Assembly (NCBI GenBank): GCA_905182995.1
Contig: CAJJDP010000142.1
Location: 128,684 to 192,683, forward strand
DNA from: Paramecium octaurelia
Taxonomy: Eukaryota; Ciliophora; Oligohymenophorea; Peniculida; Parameciidae
DNA: 64,000 bases
Direction of reading: 5' to 3'
Part shown: positions 45,918 through 56,663 of the stretch, piece after piece
Numbering within the stretch: position 1 is the stretch's first letter
Layout: each line of letters starts with the position of its first letter
Position numbers and translations under genes: made by a program
The notes under the pieces: model-generated
What the model saw: only the letters and a program-made list of their open reading frames with translations
Database searches by the model: none
Told to the model about the DNA's origin: nothing

Positions 45918-47034
45918 TCAATTTAAAATTCCTTTATTTGATCCTCCATGATACCTTATTCTAGCCTTCAATTTTAGAGGGTTTTTTAACAGTTTCAACT
46001 CTTTAAGGGTGCAATGTTAGTAAACAGCCTTTATTTTGGATTCATTTTCCAAATCTTGATCCTGCTGTTTATTTTCTTTGTCTAGAAATAGATCTACACT
46101 AGCAGTTTCTCTAAAAAATTATTAATTAAAGTACTCTTTCAAATTTGTATATGACAAAATGCGTTTAGTGATGTAATTTATTGTTTCTAAAATTGAAATA
46201 TTTTACAATTTGAAGGTTTAAAATTATTGGTTACCATCATAAATATTAATCATTACCTCAATATATTTGTCTATACCTTCAATTCTGGAGTTGTTTTGAA
46301 TTCCATTGTCAAAAATTTTTTCATTCTCCTTCAACCAAGAGAATGAAAAATCTTGATAAAACAATTCTAAATCCCCTTAAATGCCAAAATATGAAATAAA
46401 AAAAGCAAATAAATCACCTACTGTCAGTGTATTATCAAAAATTTATTCGATTTAATTCTATTTGTATTGGAGTGTGAGAGTCCTAAAAATTATGATATTA
46501 AATTTACCATTTTTTAGGCTCCACATTATTTTTATTATTTTCTTGCATACTCTATTGTTAATATTATTGTTATTGATTACAGCTTTGATTTTAACCTTAT
46601 TGATTCAGTTATTGATTTTATTAGCATTGTGTTTAATGATTTTATTAGAATTATTAATTTTATTGATTGTTGTTTTATATTTAATTCTAAGTATAGAGTT
46701 ATTATTGTTGTACCTGTTATTATGCATTTGTTTAATATTATTCATTCTATTAATGCTAGTCATTCCAATCCAGATCTATTTTCAATTCCAATATATAATT
46801 GCTTTAGTTATGAAAAAAGGGTTAGAAAGTCAATTGATTAATCTATAAAAATAAATTCTAAGCGGGCAAGAAGAATCTAAGCCTCTCCTGTCTAACTTTT
46901 TCAAATTCCCTAATATTAATGAATGGGTGAATACTCTGGAGAGAATAATGCTAAAAATTCGTAGAGCTCTAAAGTTGTAGTATTTTTCTCTAAAGTAAGT
47001 GAAACCGATTATCCAAAGAAAAAAATTGTGACAT
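45918..47034 (-). CDS. Ubiquitin-like protein with Q/N-rich linker
   Basis: One 25-nt intron (46483-46507) leaves 1092 nt, giving 363 residues. Residues ~1-85 are polar and mixed. Residues ~85-150 are extremely Gln/Asn-rich, encoded largely by TAA, TAG and CAA. A ubiquitin-like domain follows: WTLTLQYKQNQIEQIFDNTL, then TVGDLFAFFISYFGIQGDLE, then DNGIQNNSRIE, in ubiquitin-fold order. A second, weaker UBL-like region comes next (VMINIYDGNQQFQTFKLQNI, ...). No C-terminal Gly-Gly is present, so it should not be conjugated; it could deliver clients or bind the proteasome, as UBL-adaptor proteins do. The long hydrophobic plus-strand frame here is the antisense shadow of the Q/N tract. Confidence 0.78.
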
Positions 47035-47283
47035 TGTAAATTGATGAATCCATTTTAAATTATTAATATTTTAATATAAGATAGCAAAATATGAATATGA
47101 ACATATTAACTGTTAAATTCTATAGATACAGATACAGGCCTCTCTGAAAACTAATATTATTAAATCTTTCTCATTAAATGGAGCAGCATTATTTAGATAT
47201 TTATTCATAAATAAATTTTTATTTTTCATAAAATCCTTCAAATGTACAATCATTCCAATCTATCATACACAAATACAAATAAT

Positions 47284-47778
47284 ATGAACCGCCAAGAATT
47301 GCAAGAGTTTAGAAATTATGTGCGTAAAGCTGCCTAGGCTAAAATGGATGGAACAGAAGATAAGTAAAGATAAATTGCTAAAACTTTTCATATGGATCAC
47401 AAAAATTTGATGTCATTAAATTAGAGCCCATTATAAAGTAAGAAGTTGCATGTCGATCATGACATATCATAACACCATCACTTAGCATCCTTATCAGATT
47501 GGAAAAAATTTGACAGATCTACATCACAAAGTTATGTTTCTTTTGATGCCAATACTTGGAAAGAAGATCAGAACAGCATGAGGTAAAGAAAGCTGTAAAC
47601 ACCATCTTTGAATGCAGCTGACTTAATTAAAGTGAATCGAACACTCTCAGGATTGAGTACTAAAGAAATCTAAAATCTGAGTGGCCAATATTACCACTAA
47701 ATCCAAGAATTAGAACACACTGTTAGCTCAATGTTGAGAAGAATAGATTTCATCTAAGCCTCAAAATCCAATTATTGA
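47284..47778 (+). CDS. Small hypothetical protein
   Basis: A single intronless frame of 495 nt (164 residues) from ATG 47284. It is polar and basic with His- and Ser-rich stretches (HMDHKNLMSLNQSPLQSKKL, then VDHDISQHHHLASLSDWKKF). The C-terminal ~50 residues are a likely helix (QYYHQIQELEHTVSSMLRRI). There is no Cys and no membrane segment. No family is recognised. It is divergent from the UBL gene by ~250 bp. Confidence 0.75.
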
Positions 47779-48968
47779 ACATATTATAATGATTATATAA
47801 TAACATGATAATTATAAAATTATTGCTTGGATCTCATTATTTATATATAAATTAAATTATCTTTAGAGAATATTATAAATTATTATTTAGAATATAGTAT
47901 ACAAAATATGGCCTAATAACAAAACATCAAATAACATAATTTTGACCTAGTTATTGATAGCCAAATATTTCACCTTTTTTTTAGTATATAAATGGATCAC
48001 AAAATTAACATATTATATTGATAATTTCATTAAATTAAAATGAATTTTAAACTAGATACACATATATTTTTGAAAATAGAATAAACCTATAAATATTAAA
48101 TTAATTTAACAAAAAGTAGGACAACAGTAATAAAGGAGTTGATATTCATCTCAAATAAATATATAGGAACAAGATTATCCTTAGAAAACTAATCATAAAA
48201 CTTAGAAGCACTTTGTGTAATGAATATATTTAGAATTGTTTATTATTATCCTATATAAATTTTTCTAGGTCAATTTAGTAATATTTCCATCAATCTTTCA
48301 AAAACAATTAGATAAATACCAATTTAACTTATAATTCAAAAGAGACTATATTTACTACAAATTGATTAGTTTGTTATTTAACTGAATAATTAAACTGAAA
48401 CAAATTAGATTTATCAGTCCTACATATTTCAGGTTAAAATGCACTTGGAGAATGTTTAGCAATACTATTAAAATTAAGGATAATGTTATTCTAAAGTAGA
48501 ACACAGAAGCATATCTAGATTCTATATTACAATAATCTTTAATGTTTTTAACCAAATAAAACACTTTTCTATTATCTAATCAAGTATTTCAATAATAAAA
48601 CAAGAGTTCCAATAAATTTTAATTCCCTAACTAAAATGGTGAATTATATTCAATAAGCATTTTAAATACTAATAAAGAAAAAATAGTAACTCTTTATCTC
48701 ACTTCTTATTCCATTACTTCAAAACTGTAAGGTGTTTTTTATTAATTTCTCTAGATATTCTAAAAAATTTTAAAAATTTGTTATTATTTATAAGTGTAAT
48801 TATTTGATCATCCCTAATAATATTTTCATTATTTTAATGAAATAGTGACTTTAAGTGATCATAAGTATCGAATATTGACAATGGTTATGTTATATAGATC
48901 TTTTATAATATTTGATTATTGATAACTATTAACAATACGAATTTTATATGTTTTGAACCAATAATAAA
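47779..48968. other. AT-rich intergenic region, possible relic
   Basis: Almost 1.2 kb, the longest gene-free stretch outside the relic region. A minus-strand frame at 48305-48564 (MFYLVKNIKDYCNIESRYAS...) has two hydrophobic helices and then ends; it may be a relic of a membrane protein. Nothing else is visible. Confidence 0.45.
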
Positions 48969-50554
48969 TCATTTAGCATCAATTCTGTCCATCATCTCTA
49001 CAAACTCAAGATAATCTATTTCTCCATCCTTATTCTAGTCTGCTTCACTGATCAAATTTTACCATAATTATGGATCAGACTAACTATATATTTCATTATC
49101 TTATAAAATATAGTAAATAATACTTCCCAAGCATTTCTTTAATTCTTCACTGCTAATTTTACCACTTCGATCAATATCGAACATCTTGAAAGCTTACAAT
49201 AGTTTCTCCTTTTTCATATACATATTTCTCTCCATTGTTGCAGCGACAAACTCTAATCTTATTAATAATATAGATCTTACCAGTATAATTAATAACTCCA
49301 TTGCAATCAGTGTCAATAGCTTTCAAAATTTAAATGACTTCACCCCAACTCTCTTATTGGAAATTATGTAACCCTTTTTTAACTTCTTCCAAGGTAAGAA
49401 TGCCGTCTCCATTTTGATCTAATTCCTTAAACAATTTTCCCAATTCTTGGATTTCTACCTCTGATAATTAGGATGCAATATAGGTTAGTGTTACCTAATT
49501 AGGAGATGTAATGTACTTTTTTTAATTTGTTGCTGGCACTGAATCCTTTGAATGATTTGAAATCTAAAGTTAATATGGAATGAGGGATTTCTACTGAGGT
49601 AAGCCAAGGATGTTATAATACTTGTCCAGCTGTTAATCTGTTATCAGGTTTGGTTAACAACTTTTAAATCAAATCTTTAACGTCATTTGAAACTCCCTCT
49701 AATTGAGGAATATCCAATTTATAAACGCCAGACTTAACAGCCTTCAATATTTCTGCATCATTTCTACCATTGAAGGGAGGTAATCCTGTAAGCAGAATGT
49801 ATAAAATAACACCAGCTGACCAAACATCGCAGAGTTCATCATATTTTCCATCTAGAACTTCTGGTGATATATAATAAGGCTATTTTAGGTTTGATAGTCA
49901 TACAGTTCCTGCTTTTGATTTCATCTATGTCTTTCCATCTACACTTTTGTAATGGCTATCATGGAACAACACACTGAGTCCGAAATCAATGACTTTAATT
50001 GGAGCATCTGGTTATTTGTTAAGAAGTAAAAAGTTTTCGGGTTTAAGATCTCTATGACATATTCCATGAGTGTGGCAATAGTGAATTGCTTACATGATTT
50101 ACAGAAATGTTTGTTGAGCTTCCTTTTCAGTGAAATGGCCTTTCTCGATGATTGTATCGAATAATTCTCCGCCAGTACAAATTCTTTAATGTTATATATT
50201 CATACTCCATGACTAAATAGATATTCCTCTAATCTTCGAAACTTTCAAAAAGCTTTATGATGTTTGGATGATCCTATATTGATTCTAAATGTCAATACTA
50301 AATTTTGCATAATTTCGATTTCTCTTTTGAATCTATCTGGACTTGCAATTAATTTTTTGGGAATCATCTTTATTGCTCTTTCCAATCCCAATTCCTTGTG
50401 TATAGCCTTGAAGACTCGGCCATATGCTCCAGAACCTAATTCCTACGCTTTTATATGTTAGCCATACTTTCTTATCAGAATCATAAATATCTTCGATCCT
50501 CTCTGGTCTCGACTTAATAAGCCATTACTTCTTGATCAACAATTAGTTATCCAT
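48969..50554 (-). CDS. Calcium-dependent protein kinase (CDPK)
   Basis: CDPKs are Ser/Thr kinases activated by calcium through their own EF-hands. The kinase domain has [52 protein letters not shown]-type [20 protein letters not shown] and [13 protein letters not shown]. Four EF-hands follow with complete loops: [36 protein letters not shown] and [12 protein letters not shown]. Five or more introns of 22-28 nt are required. Between the hinge (VMEY) and [10 protein letters not shown], near 50180-50205, no GT-AG intron restores the frame (see findings). Start ATG 50554, stop TGA at 48969. CDPKs are abundant in Paramecium. Confidence 0.9.
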
Positions 50555-50705
50555 TATAATTATTTGTAAAGATATTTGATTTATTAAATTAATTTGCTAT
50601 GTTCATTGAAATAACATATAAAATTTGGTTATTTTATGATGATTGAATATTTATTAGTAAAATAATGAAAATCATGTTGATTTAATAATTAATAATAATA
50701 AATAC

Positions 50706-51206
50706 ATGGAGGATGCGCTTAGATTTTACAGTCTGAAGGAGTCAATCATTTAATTAAAATAATAATCCTACATCAGAACCTTCCCATAATTATATATCAG
50801 CAGAAATAAATTAACTTAAATAACTTCGCAATAGCTTGAACACCCTTTGAAATATAAGCCCATGCCTTTCGAGATAGTTTCGCTAAGCGAGGTGAATGAT
50901 CAAAAGGATGACTCGTCAATCATACAAAAGGAATAGACTTTGATTCTGAATAATGAATTGTAAACTCCATTAGAAGTTAATTTATAACTAAAGGCTAAAA
51001 AGTGCATGAGTCTCTTGGAAGGACAGAGCAAGCATGAGAAGGAGCAACAAATAATGAGCATATTAGAAATAATAAAATCCATATTAAATGGAAAAAAAGA
51101 ACGGACAAATTAAAGATTAAAGAAAAAACTAATATAAACTAATAAATCTCCTTAATAAGCTATATAATTTCTCAAATCATTGCGTAAAAACAGAATCATG
51201 TGTTGA
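50706..51206 (+). CDS. Small hypothetical helical protein
   Basis: An intronless frame of 501 nt (166 residues). It reads MEDALRFYSLKESIIQLKQQ, then a polar region (HPLKYKPMPFEIVSLSEVND), then helical sequence (QLKAKKCMSLLEGQSKHEKE) and a basic Lys/Gln tail ending in Cys. The central and C-terminal parts could form a short coiled coil. No family is recognised. Confidence 0.7.
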
Positions 51207-51430
51207 AAATCTTGAACTTGAACTATAAATATTGTGTCTTAATGTTAGAAAAACATCCTTTATTAATCTGTCATTTAAATTGGGGGGGACTCTCCACAAC
51301 TAATTGAGTTTTGTATAAATTCTTTAAAATCTTTCAAAATTTGATCGTGTATGGATCAAGTTGAACATCCCCCTAATTCCCTAATTGAAAGACAAAAATA
51401 AGCATATTTAAATAATAAATTATTATAGGT

Positions 51431-54400
51431 TCATTTTGGGCTTTCGGCTTTGGTCTCATCAAACTGTTGTAATGATTAGAAATTGCTTGAACTTTGTCGT
51501 TTGTTCTGGAGTGAAAATTAATCATTAATAAGAGATGAGAACATTTTCTTCATATACTTGCTCCCATAGTTTTATGCTGTATTGTAATCATCCTGCTTGA
51601 ATTTGGAACTTGAGTTTCCCGATGAATCTCCTTGCTAAGACAACTTTCCTCTGTACTGATCAAATTCTTGAGCCACTCTTTAGAAAATGGTTTTTGACTT
51701 CTTCATTTGCAAAATCTTGATTGCCTAATCAACTTGGTTTTGCAGTTCATTAGTATCCTACAATTTTACCAAATGACAATATGGCAATTTCACTAATCTG
51801 ATATAAAATATGACATTAACATATAAATTCTTATACTGTTTTTCGAATTAGTCACTCATCAAGAAGGCATCCCCTTTGACATTAACAATGTTCTCTAGAT
51901 TCTTGAGTATTTGTATCGGATTGTAAATATCATACAATTCGGCCTCTATGGGATTTTCTTCTTAATAGAATGTGATTTGTATTTTGGGAATGAAAGTCTA
52001 CCCACAACCCTAGTTGGTCTTCAAACACTCAATAGTATTCTCATACTAACTCTTTCTATATGAATCTAGGATTTCTTCAAAATGCAATTTCCTCTTGCAA
52101 CTTGGACAGTTGGAATGTAAAGAGTAAACTGAGTTGGTATATGCATTTTATCCATCATTTCTTTATAATAAGACTACTTCAGTTTGGTGAATTTCCAAGG
52201 GTTGTTGTTGATCACTTGGCAATCCCTTTTGATTCATAGCCTAGGCTACAGCTTAGAAATAGACTCCATGAGTTGCTGGGGATGCTTCCAATTTGATTTC
52301 TTTCATTAACTTCACTAAGTACAAGGCCTTTGAATCCATTTGAAAATAACCGCATGATTCAAGTACATATCGAAATAGTTTCTCAGTCAAATTCAAGTGT
52401 TTTTCTCTCATGTATTCCAAGACTAAGATCGCCACTTCAGTCATCTATTGGAATATCTTGTTGTCTTGATTATTCCTCACATTAACAATAAAAATTAAGA
52501 ACCAAATCTTGTACATGGTTTCAAGCATGTACTTTGACCATTTCTACTGATCCAATTAGGGAATTTCTTCTTACAACATTTCTTGATTTATCTCCTATTC
52601 ATCTGCTTAGAAATCCTTCATGAGATCGTGATTCAATTCTGGAAATTTGTCATATTTATGGATGGTGTCTGTGAGTTAGTCCTCATCAGGCACTTAAATT
52701 TCAATGATTTATTTTGGGAGCATGAATTTTAGTTTCTGATCCTTGCTGTCTATGTATTTATCAAAGAATTGGTATTGCGATTCATTTTCACTGAATTTAA
52801 TGCGTTCTTAAATGAAATATTGGAATATTCTTGTTTCCATGAATTATTACATAAATTTATCCTTCTTCCAATGATCATAATAACCCTGAACATTGAAGAT
52901 CTCAGTAAAATCACCTTCATTATTTGAATTGGCAATAGTGTATTTTTTATATTGCTTCATTAGAATACTGTTACATTCTAAAAATGCATTTCTTATTTAA
53001 TACCAATCTATGTTTTTATTGATTTCTGGATCGTAATTGTCATCATCCATATAAATATGATAAGCTTAATCCACTCTTCTTAAGTATTATTTCGAATAAT
53101 CATCATTAAATAAATTATTGAAAGGCTTTAAGCTAGATTTTAGTTTCTTTAAGGCTTTTTCAGGTATAGCAGTTAAGTTTTCGCAATTCACAATAAAATT
53201 AGTATCCAAATACACATACAAACTGTCCACTTAAGTATGCTGATTCTGCTCTATTATGTTCTTTTGGCTATATCCGATCAAGAAAGGCACAGGAGCCTCA
53301 ATATACCCTCGCAAACTATCAGGCAAGACTGGAATCAAAATGGATGTGAATTGAAATGGGAACAACAATTATAAAAATGCATCAATTACCAGTCCTGGCA
53401 CTGATAGGTGATTTGAAATAAAATGAATCTTCTTCTCCAATAATATTGCACTATAAATGTTTATGATTCTGTTTATGTCCAATAATCTAAACAGACATTC
53501 CAAAGCCTCATTGTATCCTACTGGATATTTGTAATTGGTGTAAAAACAAATATCATAGGAGGGCAACACATACTTCAAGCATACATTCTCTTGCTCAAAG
53601 GTCTGCTGAGGGAATTTAATCTTATTGATGATGTTGCATATTGTACTCTCGATTGGGATGTTGTTTTTAGAGAGTGAGCATCTGTAGATATACTTGATTA
53701 ATTCTCTCATCTGCTCAGGGTAATTATACGAACTCAATAAGCATATTGATTTAGGATAACAAATTAATTGTTGTTTGTCTATATGTCCCAATTACTCCAT
53801 TACATCTGCAGGTATGATTTCATGAAAGATCAAACATATACAATAAGTCCTTTTTCCAGTTTCTGATGTCAATACAAAGTTGAAGATTTATTGACCCTTA
53901 GAAATTGGATCTATTTCACTTTTTTCAATGTATATGCCTTGTGGAAAACAAAACTAGCTTTTCATATTAGATTAATTACCATTGGGATCATAGTTGTCAT
54001 GTGAGTTAACGGACTCTCATGATGATCTACTAGGGGATATCTATCAATTATTTTGGGCATGTAGGCTACTTTAAACGGGGACTATTCTTAAATAAAATAT
54101 ATAGTTTAGTAGGTTTACTTTATTTGAAAATGATGAAGCGGAAGTTGCTTAATGGAAATTGAATTGCATGAAAATCTTTAGGGATCACTAGTCTCATGTC
54201 GCTGAATGAGGAGGTGTATTTCTTCTTATCAATTTTATCTGCCAATATCATTTGGATGTCACAAATTGGTTGCTGATAATTGTTTTAGTTCTAGGTCTTG
54301 TAGCATAGGACGAGATGATGATTTTTTTTTTATTGCTGATCTGTGTATTGGGAGATGTCATAAAATCCTTAATATAAGGAATACCCATTATTGATCCCCT

Positions 54401-54821
54401 TGAACTGATGAGTGAGCTAATCGAACTTACGCTTGATTGGCACAGGATAGATGTCTTCTGTTAATGGTATTTTCTGTATTATTATAAAACTCAAATACTA
54501 ATTCATTGTCTTCAACTTTTAATTCTTTTATTGTTAGAGATGTGATTGGTTAAGAATTCTGATCGTAAATGCACCTCAACCACACTTGCTTGTTGCCACA
54601 GAGATCCACCCATTTTTCGTTATCTTTGATGGGGATGTCCTCACTCAATTGACTTATCTATATTTCCAAAGATGTCAAAGTGTGCTCTATGTTTGAGAAT
54701 GTTATTTAGTACATTTTTAGAACTCTGTATTCTGAGGGATTAATTTATTTCCTGTTCCCACAACACAAAAATAATTTATTATTCTTTTTGAAATATTCAT
54801 ATTTATATTTATATTTTTCAT
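51431..54821 (-). CDS. DENN-domain protein with PPR-like region (DENND4-like Rab GEF)
   Basis: DENN proteins are guanine-nucleotide exchange factors for Rab GTPases. The N-terminal ~130 residues contain KWVDLCGNKQVWLRCIYDQN. The upstream DENN part has FCFPQGI followed by FNFVLTSETGKRTYCICLIF. The core DENN has YPKSICLLSSYNYPEQMREL and ALECLFRLLDINRIINIYSA, ending LEKKIHFISNHLSVPGLVID. Later, ~52250-52440, a helical pair like NLTEKLFRYVLESCGYFQMD followed by SKALYLVKLMKEIKLEASPA resembles the PPR motif found after DENN in DENND4/CRAG-type proteins. The end is SNFQSLQQFDETKAESPK. Several introns are needed. The N-terminus is uncertain: ATG at 54821 (different frame, spliced) or 54714. Confidence 0.75.
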
Positions 54822-54904
54822 TTCTAAATATGCATAAATATTTTCATCAATATACATTCTCAATATTTATTATTAAATTGCACTAAACATTATTTAAATT
54901 GACA

Positions 54905-55407
54905 ATGAATATTAAAATAGTATATAACACAAAAACCCACAAAATCTCAACAGTGCACAAAACCCTAGAGGCAATCAAAAACGCAATCCAAAACCTCTAC
55001 CCAAAACAACTGGAGAAAGGATTCGACCTCTATGTCACACTACATCCCTGTAAGACTTTTAAATATTTATAGAAATGGAGCCCTTCAAAATTTAGGATGA
55101 AGAAGCCTTACTCAGAATCTAATAAATCTACGCCCAGATGAAATGGACTTCCATTAAATTTTTAGTTAAGGATTCCACCAATCCCAATCTAACCAATGAC
55201 GACCTTTCAATACTCAATTAGAGCGTAATCACTCAATCTAATGTCCAACTATCTGCAGTCAGGAATCTCCTTCAAGAATCCCAACCACAAAACCAAGAAC
55301 AATTCAAAGAATAGAAATAATAAATTGTATTCGAAGAAAATATGCCTGATACAAACTTAACCTAAGAGTATATTCAATATGTAAACTAGGATTATCAATT
55401 AAATTGA
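54905..55407 (+). CDS. PB1-domain protein
   Basis: A 23-nt intron (55050-55072) leaves 480 nt, giving 159 residues. The first ~85 residues resemble a PB1 domain: MNIKIVYNTKTHKISTVHKT, then LEAIKNAIQNLYPKQLEKGF, then IQDEEALLRIQQIYAQM and SIKFLVKDS. PB1 domains pair through a basic face and an acidic OPCA loop; the 'QDEEALLRI' acidic segment fits the second. The C-terminal half is polar and Gln-rich. The next gene downstream, 139 bp away on the same strand, carries an NBR1-type FW domain and UBA. Together they have the ends of the autophagy receptor NBR1, but in two genes. Confidence 0.75.
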
Positions 55408-55546
55408 AAAGTAGGAGCTTTTGGGATTCGATTATCACTCTGAAGAGTTTAAATAATTTGTCATTTAACGAATAGATAATAGACTTAAACATCATGGAAT
55501 ATTATAAGCTTAAAATTTATAAGCTTAATAACCCAAATAGTATAAG

Positions 55547-56073
55547 ATGGAATTAAAGCAACAAGACTTCATAATAACCAAATATGCAGATGAAAAATTT
55601 GAATTGAAATTTGAAGTTGTCAATACAGGTAACTAAGTTTGGAAAAGAAATCAAGTAGCTTTTGTTGGAATTAGTGGATTTTTAAAAAATTTTAGAATTG
55701 AAGTAATTAATAATTTAAGTGTTAGTTATAAGATGATGTCCTTCCAAGAATGACAGCTTAATTCTCATTTCTTTGTTAGATGCCAAAAGAAGAAATTTAG
55801 AATTAAAAAAATGAATTTTAAGTAATAATACATGATTGATTAAAATAGTTGACTTATAAAGATGAGTAAAATTAAATCAACTTCTTTGGCAAAAAAATAA
55901 CATTGGTAGTTACAGTGAAAAAGAATTTCTAATAAATTAAGGATGAGAAAATCAATTAATTGATGGAAAGTGTACAAATATCGTTGGAATAGGCAACGGA
56001 ATTTTTAGAAATGTATGGAAGTGAGGATAAAATTGATGACATTATTTTAGCTTATTTAGAACAACCTAAGTGA
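55547..56073 (+). CDS. NBR1-type FW domain and UBA-like protein
   Basis: Introns of 23 nt (55703-55725) and 27 nt (55822-55848) leave 477 nt, giving 158 residues. The 27-nt intron is a multiple of three but contains an in-frame TGA. Residues ~12-105 match the NBR1 central ('four-tryptophan', FW) domain: FELKFEVVNTGNQVWKRNQV, then IELQDDVLPRMTAQFSFLCQ, then a strand ending FFGKKITLVVTVKKN. The C-terminal ~40 residues form a UBA-like helix bundle (LEQATEFLEMYGSEDKIDDI). FW domains bind cargo such as alpha-mannosidase or microtubule proteins in NBR1 and ILRUN; UBA binds ubiquitin. No ZZ finger or obvious LC3-interacting motif is present here. Confidence 0.75.
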
Positions 56074-56663
56074 AGATTTCTACCTTTATATTAAAATAAT
56101 AGTATTAACATTAATTCTAATTATATCCTATAAAAATGCTTAGAATACTCCCCCCTCTTCTACTCCTTTAAAATATTTAAGTACAAACATTTAAAATAGA
56201 TTAAATTAAAATGAGTAAAAGCCTTCTTTGTATAATATATCAAAAGGAGATTCATTGACTATTTCTATCTATCCTTCAGGCATGTATTCAAAGAAATCAA
56301 CAATATTACTAAAGATTACCACAAAATATTACTGCTGGATAGTATTCATTAAGACAACATAATAATTGAATATATATATCTCATAGAATTATTCTTCATG
56401 TCTAAGAAATCAATCATAGTGAAATAGACTTATAAATTTGTATTAACTAACTCTAATGACTCAAATTTATTCTGTGTTTTTAGCAATAAATAGATAAAAT
56501 TATAATTCATTTTTAGGTTTATGGTGTATTTCAAGATTACGATGATTTTTGTAAGTTGGAGTGAGTAATTAATCATTTTACTCCTTTCCTAAAGGTTATC
56601 CATCATGATAAGTAAGAGATTTGAAAGAATTTCAATTAGTATTAATTATAAATTATGTAACTA
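56074..56663. other. Unresolved region with one coding-like frame
   Basis: Between 56230 and 56570 (plus) a frame reads RFIDYFYLSFRHVFKEINNI..., then FMSKKSIIVKQTYKFVLTNS..., and looks coding, but it has no usable ATG and the nearby ATG at 56211 is in another frame with no clean intron between. It is either a small spliced gene that I cannot resolve or a relic. The first and last ~100 bp look non-coding. Confidence 0.35.

Noticed and set aside
46462..46848. Long Leu/Ile-rich plus-strand ORF resembling a polytopic membrane protein
   Set aside because: It is the reverse complement of a Q/N-rich segment (TAA, TAG, CAA and AAT codons read backwards give Leu, Ile and Val) inside the UBL gene.
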